Assembly: GCF_020176955.2 (NCBI RefSeq)
Contig: NZ_JAIUCZ020000002.1
Location: forward strand, 372,001-436,000
From: Nocardia sp. alder85J
Lineage (GTDB): Bacteria; Actinomycetota; Actinomycetes; Mycobacteriales; Mycobacteriaceae
Length of the DNA stretch: 64,000 nucleotides
Direction of reading: 5' to 3'
The stretch's first letter is position 1. Each line of letters starts with the position of its first letter. The notes beneath the pieces are model-generated. The model did no database searches, was not told where the DNA came from, and saw only the letters and a program-made list of their open reading frames with translations. Of this stretch, positions 52,407 through 62,424 are shown in pieces. Made by a program: the position numbers and the translations under genes.

Positions 52407-53039
52407 ATGAGCGTGTCCATGATCGCGCTGGCGAGCGAGGATTTCGTGCCGGTGCTGCTCACCACCTGCGGCGTCCTCCAGTTGTACCGTCGTGCCGGAA
52501 GCCGGGGCGTCCTCGTGGCGGCGTCCCTGATCGGCGCCGGCGGATTCGCCAAGGCCACCGCCAAATTGATCGTCGCGCTGGGCGGCCCCGACCTCCCGTG
52601 GCTGCGCGGCCTGCTCTTTCCGCTGCTGACCCTCGGATTCGCGCTGCTGTACCGGACTCTGGTCCGCCGTGCCATCGGCCGGACGCCGCGGTGGCTCGCC
52701 GTCTCGGCCCCGGTCCTCGTCGCGGTGTGCGCCCTGGCCGCACTGTGGGCCGCGGACCCGTTGCCGATGCTGGTGAGCACCACCGTCTTCGCCACCGCGA
52801 CCGGCGTCCACCTGATCCTGCTGGCCCGGCGGCAGCGTGACACGACCGCCGCCGTCCTGATCGGCATCCAGTTGGCGGCCTTCTTCGTGCTCGGCCCACT
52901 CGGCGCCCGCCCTGGCCAGACCGTCGCTCTGCAATGGGCCGAACAACTGTGCAACACCGCCGCCCAAGCCGCCTTCCTCGCGGCCACCCGGCGATTGTCG
53001 ACCGGGCCGGTCGGCGCGACCGGCCCGGCCCCGGCATAG
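52407..53039 (+). CDS. Multi-helix membrane protein of unknown function
   Basis: 210 aa with six or seven predicted helices, such as GVLVAASLIGAGGFAKATAK, LLFPLLTLGFALLYRTLV, LAVSAPVLVAVCALAALWA and AAVLIGIQLAAFFVLGPLG. Length and even helix spacing are clear, but no family was recognised. ATG 52407 or 52419 may be the start. Neighbouring operators and a terminator on both sides make it a single-gene unit. It might be a sensor-like membrane domain, but nothing catalytic is visible. Confidence 0.65.
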   Translation: MSVSMIALASEDFVPVLLTTCGVLQLYRRAGSRGVLVAASLIGAGGFAKATAKLIVALGGPDLPWLRGLLFPLLTLGFALLYRTLVRRAIGRTPRWLAVSAPVLVAVCALAALWAADPLPMLVSTTVFATATGVHLILLARRQRDTTAAVLIGIQLAAFFVLGPLGARPGQTVALQWAEQLCNTAAQAAFLAATRRLSTGPVGATGPAPA

Positions 53040-53130
53040 TTCGGCCCCGCCACCGATGCGGCCGGCCATCGTGCCGCTGCTGGGGTGTCGGCCGCCGCCG
53101 ATGGCCGAGTTGGTGCCCTCGGCACGTGTC

Positions 53131-53391
53131 GTGGCGCCACTTCGCGATTGACGGTGCCACTTCGGGTGCCACGGGGTGCCGCAGATGGCACCCGGTGTGG
53201 TCGATGGGGTTGGTGGAGCCTTCTTGTGTCGGTTCCCGCAGGGAATCGACGGCCGGCGAGTGGGGCTTCGTCGGCATCATCTCAGGCGATCTACCTGCCA
53301 CTTCTCTATCCTGAGCCACGTTGCGCCATCCATGGCACAAATTCTGGGCCGCAATGGCTTGCTATGGTGCCATGACTGTGCCATGATGGCA
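53131..53391. promoter_or_regulatory. Array of TGCCA/TGGCA operators upstream of the RHH regulator
   Basis: Perfect dyads: GTGGCGCCAC (53131-53140), GTGCC-N6-GGCAC (53176-53191), GCCAT-CC-ATGGC (53325-53336), ATGGTGCCAT (53364-53373) and TGCCATGATGGCA (53379-53391). Single GTGCCAC copies lie at 53154 and 53166, and GCCACTTCG occurs twice. The last dyad touches the start codon. Confidence 0.65.
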
Positions 53392-53393
53392 TC

Positions 53394-53918
53394 ATGGATT
53401 TGACAACGTATGTGAGCAACCTCGGACTCGAGTTCGCGACGCTTGCCGAAGCCGGTGGGGAGGAGGCTCGCGCGCTCGTCGAGCGGTTGGCCGGGTCACT
53501 GGAATCGGCGATCCGGATGACATTGCTGGACGCGCTGTCCGGCGCGGCCGACGAGATCACCCGCGATCTGGCGCCGGGTTCGGTGGAACTACGCCTGCGT
53601 GGCCGGAATCCGGATTTCGTGGTGACCCTGCCGCTGGCCGAGACGGCCGAGGCCGGGGTCGCGGCGGTGGTGGCCGGCGCGCCGGACGGTGAACCGCTGT
53701 TCGCCGAGGACGGTCCGGCGGCGCGCATCAATGTGCGCCTGCCGGAACAGCTGAAGGCCGCGGTGGAGGAGGCCGCGGCGCGGGAGGGCCGATCGGTCAA
53801 CGCCTGGCTGGTCCGGGCGGCGGCGGCTGGATTGCAGCGTGCGGATCAGGTGCAGCGGGCCGAGCAGCGCGGTGGCGGGAAACGCACCAAACAGGGCTTC
53901 ACCGGCTGGGTCCGGTAG
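53394..53918 (+). CDS. Ribbon-helix-helix regulator (HicB/Arc-like C-terminus)
   Basis: 174 aa. The C-terminal third is a ribbon-helix-helix unit: ARINVRLPEQLKAAVEEAAA then REGRSVNAWLVRAAAAGL. The N-terminal part (LEFATLAEAGGEEARALVERL) is helical and probably mediates dimerisation or ligand response. No HicA-like toxin gene is present, so a toxin-antitoxin role is unlikely. It heads an operon with DUF4097 and DrrAB-type genes and is preceded by an array of TGCCA dyads that it probably binds, the last covering its own start. Confidence 0.8.
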   Translation: MDLTTYVSNLGLEFATLAEAGGEEARALVERLAGSLESAIRMTLLDALSGAADEITRDLAPGSVELRLRGRNPDFVVTLPLAETAEAGVAAVVAGAPDGEPLFAEDGPAARINVRLPEQLKAAVEEAAAREGRSVNAWLVRAAAAGLQRADQVQRAEQRGGGKRTKQGFTGWVR

Positions 53919-54000
53919 CTCCCGCCAATCCTCTTTTCCTGCGTCCCCCGGATGTGCCGGGGGGCGATTCGACGAACCCCTTTTCGATGTGGAGACAGCC

Positions 54001-54846
54001 ATGCCTGAATACCTGACCCCGGAACCGATTTCGGTGATGGTGGAACTCGGCGCCGGTGAGGTGCGGATCGCCGCGGGCGATCGCGCCGACACCGTCGTCG
54101 AGATCAACCCCAGCGACGGCGCGGACGAATCCGATGTGCATGCCGCGCAGCAGGTTCGGGTCGACTTCAGCAACGGCGTCCTGCGGGTCACCGGCCCGAA
54201 GGCGCGCCTGTTCGACTTCTCCCGCAAGTCCCGCTCGGTCGATGTGACCATCGCCGTGCCCAGCGGTTCCCGGGTGACCGGACACCTGCAAGCCGGTGAC
54301 ATCCGCAGCACCGGGCAGTTGGGGGAGTGCCGATTCGACATCTCGGCGGGGAACTACTCGCTCGAGCACACCGGCCCGCTGCGCATCGACACCTCGGCCG
54401 GTCACATCACCGCCGACAGCGTCGCCGGTGACGCCGACATCTCCACCGGCACCGGCAGAATCCGCGTCGGCGCGATCGACGGCGCCGCGGTGGTGAAGAA
54501 CTCCAACGGGGACACCACGATCGACGCGGTCACCGGCGATGTACGGGTGCGCTCCGCCAACGGCGCCATCCAGGTGGAGCATGCCGGGGCCGGTGTCGAC
54601 GCCAAGACCTCCAACGGCGCCATCCGGGTCGGCGAGGTGGTGCAGGGCTCGATCGTACTCGCCACTGCCACCGGCGATCTGGAGATCGGCGTGGCCGGCG
54701 GCACCGCCGCCTGGCTGGAGGTGAACACCGGCTTCGGCCGGGTCCGCAACCTGCTCACCGATGCGATCCGGCCCGAGGACACCGATCGGACCGTCGAGGT
54801 CCGTGCCCGTACCTCGTACGGCGACATCACCATTCACCGCTCCTGA
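54001..54846 (+). CDS. DUF4097-family beta-helix protein
   Basis: 281 aa built of short repeating beta strands: ITADSVAGDADISTGTGRI, NSNGDTTIDAVTGDVRVRSA and SNGAIRVGEVVQGSIVLATA. The family forms a beta-helix and often lies in operons with small regulators and ABC exporters. No signal peptide, so it is cytoplasmic here; its role is unknown. GGAGA lies about 7 bases upstream of the ATG. It lies 82 bases after the regulator and 26 before the exporter ATPase. Confidence 0.85.
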   Translation: MPEYLTPEPISVMVELGAGEVRIAAGDRADTVVEINPSDGADESDVHAAQQVRVDFSNGVLRVTGPKARLFDFSRKSRSVDVTIAVPSGSRVTGHLQAGDIRSTGQLGECRFDISAGNYSLEHTGPLRIDTSAGHITADSVAGDADISTGTGRIRVGAIDGAAVVKNSNGDTTIDAVTGDVRVRSANGAIQVEHAGAGVDAKTSNGAIRVGEVVQGSIVLATATGDLEIGVAGGTAAWLEVNTGFGRVRNLLTDAIRPEDTDRTVEVRARTSYGDITIHRS

Positions 54847-54872
54847 CATCCCGCCTCGTGAAAGGGCCCATC

Positions 54873-55828
<956 letters not shown>

Positions 55829-55832
<4 letters not shown>

Positions 55833-56641
55833 CCACCGCCGCCCCGGCCGCCGCGCCCCTCCGTTTCCATCCGCTGCGCGATTCGTCGACGATGTTGCGC
55901 CGCAACCTCGAACGCATGCTGGCCTATCCGTCGATGACGCTGACGCTCATCGGGATGCCCGTCGTGTTCCTGCTGCTGTTCGTCTACGTGTTCGGCGGTA
56001 CGCTCGGCGCCGGGCTCGGTGGTCACGGCGGCCGCGCCGAGTACGCGAATTATGTTGCGCCCGCGATTATTCTGATGACCGTGACGGCCACGGTGCAGGG
56101 CACCGCCATCTCGGTCGCCATGGACATGACCGAGGGCATCATCGCCCGGTTCCGCACGATGCACATCGCCCGCGTCTCGGTGCTGGCCGGACATGTGCTG
56201 GGCAGCCTGATCCAGGCGATGCTCGCCGTGGCGATCGTGATCGGCGTGGCGCTGCTGACCGGCTTCCGGCCCGCCGCCGGGCCGGTGCAGTGGGTGGCGG
56301 CGATCGGTTTCCTGCTGGCGGTGGCGTTCGCGCTGATCTGGCTGGCGGTCGCGCTCGGCCAGGCCAGCGGTACGGTCGAGGCCGCGAGCAACCTGCCCAT
56401 GCCGCTGGTGCTGTTGCCCTTCCTCGGCAGCGGATTCGTGCCCACCGACTCGATGCCGGCCGGTCTGCGCTGGTTCGCCGAGTACCAGCCGTTCACGCCG
56501 ATCATCGAAACCCTGCGCGGGCTGCTGATGGATCAGCCGATCGGCAACGACTGGTGGATCGCGCTGCTCTGGAGCGCCGCCCTGGCGCTGGGCGGATACC
56601 TCTGGTCGAAGCGACTGTTCGACCGCGAGCCCGCCCACTGA
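55829..56641 (+). CDS. DrrB-type ABC-2 exporter permease
   Basis: 270 aa with six helices, including LTLIGMPVVFLLLFVYVFGG, YVAPAIILMTVTATVQGTAI and the ABC-2 signature region ASNLPMPLVLLPFLGSGFVP followed by the conserved YQPFTPIIETLRGLL. It forms the membrane half of the exporter with the ATPase just upstream, whose stop overlaps its start. A 16-bp hairpin follows 37 bases after the stop. Substrate unknown. Confidence 0.92.
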
Positions 56642-56678
56642 CCGCGCCTCGTGATCGGTGCCCGCCGGATCCTCCGCA

Positions 56679-56715
56679 AGCCGGATCACCCACCGCGACG
56701 GTGGGTGGTCCGGCT
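56679..56715 (+). terminator. Terminator after the exporter operon
   Basis: Sixteen-base stem (56679-56694 with 56700-56715, one T-G pair) and five-base loop. No T-run. Confidence 0.75.
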
Positions 56716-56766
56716 CGTCGGCGATCCGGACCCGATCATCCACAGCCGCAACGCATGTCGGCCTGC

Positions 56767-56958
56767 TCAACCGGCGAGCAGATACCACGGTTCGTCGACG
56801 GCGCCGCTGCAATAACATTCACCGTCGCAGATGGTGCAGGCGTCGCAACCGGCGCACCACTCGGCGGCGCGATGCCCGCAGTTCGGGTTGAGGTCCCAGC
56901 CGAACGTGTCGTCGACCGGACGCAGCGGATGCCGCCGCGCACTGGGAACAATGTCCAT
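56767..56958 (-). CDS. Small cysteine-rich protein (63 aa)
   Basis: The second half holds seven cysteines in 24 residues (C-x7-C-x2-C-x2-C-x2-C-x3-C-x-C; WCAGCDACTICDGECYCSG) plus a His, enough for one or two zinc or iron sites. From codon 14 onward codon use is clearly host-like (GTC GAC GAC ACG TTC GGC), so it is probably a real gene. No ribosome site is obvious. The family is unknown to me; a rubredoxin- or metallothionein-like metal site is possible. The 303 bases upstream, to the PknK-like gene, hold no other feature. Confidence 0.55.
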   Translation of the reverse strand: MDIVPSARRHPLRPVDDTFGWDLNPNCGHRAAEWCAGCDACTICDGECYCSGAVDEPWYLLAG

Positions 56959-57261
56959 AGCGGCATCATGGCGCGAGGTACCGACAAGTTTCCGCGTGAT
57001 TCATGAGCAGCCGTCTCGGAACGGACTATTCGTCCAGGATCGGGCACCCAGCGCAGGATGTCGCCCGGCTGACATTCCACCCACGACGGCGGCGAACTCA
57101 CCGACGGGCATCTTGCGCCGGGCGAGCAGCACATCCAGGTCGACGGCCACCGCCCTCACGTCGTACTCGGCGTCGTCCTGGCCGGAACCACCGGCCGCCG
57201 ACCGGTCCAGCGCGAGTGAACGGTCCAGCGGAGGCCACCCGACCTCGAGCGGGCGGACGAT

Positions 57262-60200
57262 TCAGCCGATGCGGTCGACCAGGGACGCGAGGATGTCGTC
57301 GATACCCGGCCCGCCGTCGAGTACCAGCCGTATCACGCCGTGTTCGGTACACAGCGTAAGAGCGGGGCGCACAAGAGCTTTCGCCTCGTCTCGCTGCCCG
57401 TTCGCCCACAGGCAGCAGGCATACAGCAGCTGGGCCTGGACCAGGGCCTTCGGACGTGGTTGCGATTCGATCTCGCGCACCATGGTTTCGGCACGCCGGC
57501 AGGCGGCCGCCGTGTCCTCCGGTGTCCCGGTGGCGAGCAGCAACCGGATCGCGGCCTCCTCCTCCAGCTCGGCGGTGACCGCGCGAATCCTGTTGTCCTG
57601 CCGACGATACGGGGGACGATTCAGCAACCGATCCCGGACGTCGTCGGCGACCGGCAGTCCCGCGCGGACCCGCTCGGCGACGACCGCCGCGGCCATCCGG
57701 GGCGTCGACTTGTCCACGGCCAGCTGGGCGCCGATGGTCAGCAGCCGCTCGGCGCGCTCGCGGTCGCCGCGCAGCACGGCCACTCGCGCGCCGATGATGT
57801 AGGTGGCCGCCATGAAGTCCACCGCTCCGGCCTGACGATTCAACGTGCTGGCGGCGCGCAACAATTGGTCGGCCTCGTCGAGCCGGTTCTGCCGGTAGCG
57901 CAGGTCGGCGAGCAGCGCGCCGACCTCGAGGGAGAGACGAACTCCCAGTTCGGCGTTGCGTGGCACCCGCACCGGCGCGGTGTAGTGCATCTCGGCCGCG
58001 GCGATGTCGAATCGTTCCAGCGCGGCCAGCCCGGCCAGACAGTGGCTGTGCTGCAACACGACCGGCCCGACCACCGCGCCGCAGCGGACCGCCGTGCGGA
58101 ACCACTGCTCCACCGCGTCGTAGTCGTACCGGTTCAACGCGGCGGCGGAGGCGAGATCGGCGATGGCCACCCCCATGATCGGGGTGATGCACCGGTCGGC
58201 GTTGTCGGCCAGGATGTCAGGCAGCTTCTCGAACCGGTCGCGCATGTACTCGTCCAGGCTCGCCACCACGGCCGCCTCCATCCGCAGCGCGAGTGCCTCC
58301 TCCTCCGTCAGATCGCTCTCCGCCACGAGGGCGAGCACCCGGTCCAGGGCGAAGCGCACCTGATCGGTGCGCTCCATACCGCAATTGGCCCAGGCGACCC
58401 CGAGTTGCAGCCGTGGCCGCGATTCGGTCAGGTGGCGGGGCAGTTTCGCCATCAGGCCGAGGAAGGTGGCCATCCGGAGATCCTGGACCAGGCCGACGGT
58501 ATGCGATTCGACCAGATCCACCGCGCGATCGGCCTCGCCGGCGGCCAGGGCGTGATCGACGGCCTCGACGAGCATGTCGCGTTCGGCGAACCAGGTCGAC
58601 GCGCGGGCGTGCAGTGCCGTCACCCGGTCCGGAGCCTGCTGAGTGAGCTTGCGCTGCAAGTGATCCGCGAAAAGCCGGTGATAGCGGAACCATTCGTCGG
58701 TGTCGTCCAGGCGTTGCAGGAACAGATTCCGGTCGGCGATCTGCTGCAACAGTTCCTGGCTGTCGGACCGGCCGGACAGCGCGACGGCCAGATCGGCGCG
58801 GATCCTGCTCGTGACCGTCGTCGCCATCAGGAAGTCCAGCAGCGCGGGATCCAGTGAGTCGAGCACGTTCTCGGCCAGATATTCCCCGATCACGTGATAG
58901 CGACCGGTGAGGTTGTCGATGAATCCGGCCGGGTCGTCGCGGCCGTTGAGCGACAGCTGGGCCAGTTGCAGCCCGGCCGCCCACCCCTCGGTGGACTGCC
59001 GCACCTTGTCCACCTCTTTCGCGTCCAGCTCCAGCCCGTTGCGGTCGACCAGGAAGGTCCTCGCCTCCCCGGTGTCGAAACGCAGTGCGGCGGCGTCGAT
59101 CTCGACCAGTTCGTCCTGGACGCGCAGGGTGGCCAGCGGCAGTCCGGACCGGTTGCGGCCGGTCACCAGGACCCGCAGGTGGTGACAGCCGTTGCGGAGC
59201 AGATAGTCCATCGCCTCCACGGTGCGGCGGCCGTGCACCTGCTGCCAGTCGTCGACGACGAGCAGCATCGGCGTTCCGCTGTCGTGGATCTCGTCGATCA
59301 GCGCGGACAGCACCGAGCGGGTGGCGTCGGAGGACCGGGCCTCCAGCAGGGCGCCCAGCTCCCGGGCCAGCTCCGGGCGCACCCGGCGGATCGCCTCGAC
59401 CAGGTGGGTCAGGAACCAGACCACGTTGTCGTCGTCGGGGTCGGTGGTGAGCCAGGCCACCGGCGTCCCGGCCGCTTCCACCTCCTGCGCCCACTGCGCG
59501 GCCAGCGTGGTCTTGCCGAATCCGGCGGGACCGTGCACGAGGATCAGCCGCCGCCGGCCGCTGCGGCGCAGGATCTCCAGCAGCCGGGTCCGCTCGACCG
59601 CGGTCCGGGGCGCGGTCGGCGGCCGGAACTTGGTCGACGCGAACGGCGGAGGCGGGGTGGACACCGACCCGGCGGAGTACGACGGCAACGCACCCCGCGG
59701 TTCGGCGTGCGGGATGAGATCCGCCGGCGCCGCCATCACGTCGATCGGCTGGCCGGCGCGGCGCTGCACATCGCGCAACTGCTCGCCGAACGTGGTCGCC
59801 GAGGCCGGGCGGTCCGCGGGGTCGACGGCCATCGCCGCCTCGATCGCCACACAGACCGCATCCGGAACGCCGTAATCGCGCAGATTCGGCAGCCGGGAGC
59901 CCATGATCCGGGCCAACTGCACCTCGAGCGGTTCCCCGGTCCCGCGATGGAACGGTGAATGCCCGGTCAGCAGGCAGAACAACGTCGCGCCGAGCCCGTA
60001 CACATCGGCGGCCGGGGTCGGGGCGTGGCCGCGCAGCACCTCCGGGGCGGTGAACGCGGGCGTGCCCTCGATCATCGGCGAGATCGCGGCGGATGCCTGG
60101 CCGACCTCGGCGATCCCGAAATCCGACAGCTGCGGTTCGCCGTAGTCGGTGAGCAGGATGTTGCCCGGTTTGACGTCGCGGTGCACGATGCCCAGCGCGT

Positions 60201-60621
60201 GCGCCGCCGCCAGCGCCCCGGCCATCTTCACCCCGATCGACAGCACCTCCGGCCAGCGCAGCGGCCCGGCCGCGTGCAGCACCCGGTCGAGGGAGCCCTG
60301 TGCGAAGTAGGGCATCACGAAATACGGCCGGCCGCTCGCGGTGACATCGACCGACAGCACCTGCACGATGTGCGGATGGCCGGACAAGCGGCCCAGCGCA
60401 TGCTGTTCCCGGACGAACCGCTCCCGCTCGTCGCCCTGGACCTCCGACAGCAGCACCTTGACCGCGACATAGCGCTCCAGGCCGTACTCCAGGCACCGGT
60501 ACACCACGCCGAAACCACCGCGCCCGATCTCCTGGGGCTCGTCGAAACCGGCCGCCGCCAGTTCGGCGACGACCCCGCTCGACATGTCTCGTTGTGTCGC
60601 GACACCGCTCGATAGGGCCAT
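57262..60621 (-). CDS. pknK: PknK-like Ser/Thr kinase fused to a MalT-type ATPase
   Basis: 1119 aa. Kinase domain: GRGGFGVV (33-40), VAVK (Lys55), HRDVKPGN, SDFG, and APEVLRG. After a Pro-rich linker comes a STAND ATPase (VHGPAGFGKTT, LLVVDDWQQVHG) and a long TPR-like half. Architecture and length match M. tuberculosis PknK (Rv3080c, about 1110 aa), which controls growth and transcription in response to stress. There is no membrane helix, so it is cytoplasmic. No LuxR helix-turn-helix is present at the C-terminus. ATG 60621 has GAGGAT just upstream; ATG 60585 is possible. Confidence 0.9.
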   Translation of the reverse strand: MALSSGVATQRDMSSGVVAELAAAGFDEPQEIGRGGFGVVYRCLEYGLERYVAVKVLLSEVQGDERERFVREQHALGRLSGHPHIVQVLSVDVTASGRPYFVMPYFAQGSLDRVLHAAGPLRWPEVLSIGVKMAGALAAAHALGIVHRDVKPGNILLTDYGEPQLSDFGIAEVGQASAAISPMIEGTPAFTAPEVLRGHAPTPAADVYGLGATLFCLLTGHSPFHRGTGEPLEVQLARIMGSRLPNLRDYGVPDAVCVAIEAAMAVDPADRPASATTFGEQLRDVQRRAGQPIDVMAAPADLIPHAEPRGALPSYSAGSVSTPPPPFASTKFRPPTAPRTAVERTRLLEILRRSGRRRLILVHGPAGFGKTTLAAQWAQEVEAAGTPVAWLTTDPDDDNVVWFLTHLVEAIRRVRPELARELGALLEARSSDATRSVLSALIDEIHDSGTPMLLVVDDWQQVHGRRTVEAMDYLLRNGCHHLRVLVTGRNRSGLPLATLRVQDELVEIDAAALRFDTGEARTFLVDRNGLELDAKEVDKVRQSTEGWAAGLQLAQLSLNGRDDPAGFIDNLTGRYHVIGEYLAENVLDSLDPALLDFLMATTVTSRIRADLAVALSGRSDSQELLQQIADRNLFLQRLDDTDEWFRYHRLFADHLQRKLTQQAPDRVTALHARASTWFAERDMLVEAVDHALAAGEADRAVDLVESHTVGLVQDLRMATFLGLMAKLPRHLTESRPRLQLGVAWANCGMERTDQVRFALDRVLALVAESDLTEEEALALRMEAAVVASLDEYMRDRFEKLPDILADNADRCITPIMGVAIADLASAAALNRYDYDAVEQWFRTAVRCGAVVGPVVLQHSHCLAGLAALERFDIAAAEMHYTAPVRVPRNAELGVRLSLEVGALLADLRYRQNRLDEADQLLRAASTLNRQAGAVDFMAATYIIGARVAVLRGDRERAERLLTIGAQLAVDKSTPRMAAAVVAERVRAGLPVADDVRDRLLNRPPYRRQDNRIRAVTAELEEEAAIRLLLATGTPEDTAAACRRAETMVREIESQPRPKALVQAQLLYACCLWANGQRDEAKALVRPALTLCTEHGVIRLVLDGGPGIDDILASLVDRIG

Positions 60622-60723
60622 ATCCTCGTCACGATCGTCTCAGTGCGTCGGTTCGGAGCTGAGGCCGTTCCGATCGGGTCCGGACCTCGCCTTTCAGGGT
60701 AGTCGGGTTCGCGGTGCCGCGGG

Positions 60724-61494
60724 TCAGCCCAGGCTGATCAGGGTGGTGCCGCCGCCGTCGACGAGATATTCCGATCCGGTCAGGTAGGCCGCCTCGTCGG
60801 AGGCGAGGAAGACCAGGAAATTGACCACGTCGGCCGGTTCGGCGATGCGGCCCAGCGGGGACAGCATGGGTCCGAGCGCTTCGACGGTGCTGCCCGCGGC
60901 CGCGGCCCCGTATTCGGCCATGCCGGTCCGGACGTAGGTGGGGTGCAGCGAGTTGACCCGCACATTCGCCGCGGCGTACTCGGCCGCGACATCCTTGGAC
61001 ATGGCCCGTACCGCTCCCTTGCTGGCCCCGTACAGTGTGTGCCCGGCCACGCCGACCAGACCGGCGATCGAGGACAGGTTCACGATCGCGCCGCCGCCGG
61101 TCTCGGCCATCTTCGGCGCGGTGTGCTTCATCCCGAGGAATACGCCGGTGACGTTGACGGCCATCAGCCGGTTCCAGTCCGCGAGCGAGGTCTCGGCGAG
61201 CGGGGCGATGAGGTAGATGCCGGCATTGTTGACCAGCACGTCGATGCGGCCGTGCGCCGCGCGCACCCGGTCGGTGATCCGGATCCAGCCGTCCTCGTCG
61301 GTGACGTCGTGGGCCAGGAATTCGGCGCGGCCGCCGCCCGCGGCGATCCGCTCGGCCGCCTCCTTGCCCGCGGCCTCCTCGATATCGGTGCCGACGACCA
61401 CCGCGCCTTCGGCGGCGAACCGCGCCACGGCGGCGGCGCCGATGCCGTTGGAGGCCCCGGTGACGAGCACGACCTTGTCCTGCAAGCGAGCCAT
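60724..61494 (-). CDS. Short-chain dehydrogenase/reductase
   Basis: 256 aa classical SDR. TGASNGIG binds the cofactor, Asp at the end of strand 2 (VVGTDIEE) favours NAD(H), NNAG is present, and the active site is Ser in NLSSIAG with Tyr-x3-Lys in YGASKG. The end GSEYLVDGGGTT is typical of the cyclohexanol/steroid dehydrogenase group. Substrate unknown. GGAAGGA lies about 8 bases upstream of the ATG. It precedes the PknK-like gene? No: PknK lies just downstream on the same strand, 102 bases away. Confidence 0.9.
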   Translation of the reverse strand: MARLQDKVVLVTGASNGIGAAAVARFAAEGAVVVGTDIEEAAGKEAAERIAAGGGRAEFLAHDVTDEDGWIRITDRVRAAHGRIDVLVNNAGIYLIAPLAETSLADWNRLMAVNVTGVFLGMKHTAPKMAETGGGAIVNLSSIAGLVGVAGHTLYGASKGAVRAMSKDVAAEYAAANVRVNSLHPTYVRTGMAEYGAAAAGSTVEALGPMLSPLGRIAEPADVVNFLVFLASDEAAYLTGSEYLVDGGGTTLISLG

Positions 61495-61768
61495 GAGGTT
61501 GTTCCTTCCGCTCGGATCGGGCACTGGTCCCCACGATCCACTCGCCCGGTCGCGATCCGGCCCTTTTCACCCGGCCTCGACCGGATCGAGACCGTTCGGT
61601 GCCGAACCCGATGCCCGGACGATCGGCCCCGCGACCCGATCCCGCTCACCTCGAATACCGAAACACCAACGCGCAGACCCACCTTCGCGCGCTAAGCTCG
61701 AACAACGCACGTGGCCCGCGGCTTTCGTTCGCCACGTGCCCGAAGTGGTGCCAGGCGGGGAGGTAGTC

Positions 61769-62419
61769 GTGTTGCTGCTGCTGAACAACGAGTCGGCGCT
61801 GTCCACCACGGAACAGCGTTTCGCCGAATGGATTCGGTGGAGCCCGGATCAACCGGGCGTGGTCCTGATGAACGTCCAGATCCCCGACCGCGCCCACCGC
61901 ACGCGCCAGCTGGACGCCCTGATCTGGACCCCGCAACGCTGTATCACGTTGGAGCTCAAAGGTTTTCGCACCCGCCAGGACGGCGTGCTGCGGGTCCCGC
62001 CGAACGGCCCGTGGCGCATGGCCGACGGCCGACCGGCCGCCCTCTACGGCAACGACGACGACCACAACCCCATGGATCAGGTCCACGCCAACACCATGGC
62101 CACCAAGAACTGGCTCGAACAGACCACCGGCGTCCGCTGCGCCGTCCACGGCCTGATCCTGGTTCTGCTGCTACCCGGCCAGGACGTCCCCGGCCTGGAC
62201 GCCCCCCAGCGCCCGCCGATGACCGACATCATCGTCGAGGACTTCGACGTCTTCCGCTACTACCTCGACCGCGTCTCCGACCAGCCGATCGACTGGACCT
62301 CCGACCGAATCGCCCCCCTGATCGACACCCTCGGCCTCCGCCACCTCTACGGCCCCCACACCGACCTGGCCACCGCCATGGGCGAACCCGCCCCGCCCCC
62401 GGCCGTCGTGGAGCGCTGA
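61769..62419 (+). CDS. NERD-domain (nuclease-related) protein
   Basis: 216 aa. LLLNNESALSTTEQRFAEW, then a restriction-endonuclease-like core with Asp in QLDALIWTP and LELKGF, which gives the PD-(D/E)xK pattern of NERD proteins; the far half (IIVEDFDVFRYYL) is typical too. NERD proteins are thought to be nucleases in DNA processing, though the role of this type is not known. GTG at 61769 has GGGGAGG five bases upstream, so it is preferred over the in-frame GTG 61736. It converges on the glycine-zipper gene with five bases between stops. Confidence 0.8.
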   Translation: MLLLLNNESALSTTEQRFAEWIRWSPDQPGVVLMNVQIPDRAHRTRQLDALIWTPQRCITLELKGFRTRQDGVLRVPPNGPWRMADGRPAALYGNDDDHNPMDQVHANTMATKNWLEQTTGVRCAVHGLILVLLLPGQDVPGLDAPQRPPMTDIIVEDFDVFRYYLDRVSDQPIDWTSDRIAPLIDTLGLRHLYGPHTDLATAMGEPAPPPAVVER

Positions 62420-62424
62420 CCGGG

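Noticed and set aside
53394..53918. HicB antitoxin of a toxin-antitoxin pair
   Set aside because: No HicA-like or other small toxin gene is adjacent; the neighbours are DUF4097 and ABC exporter genes.
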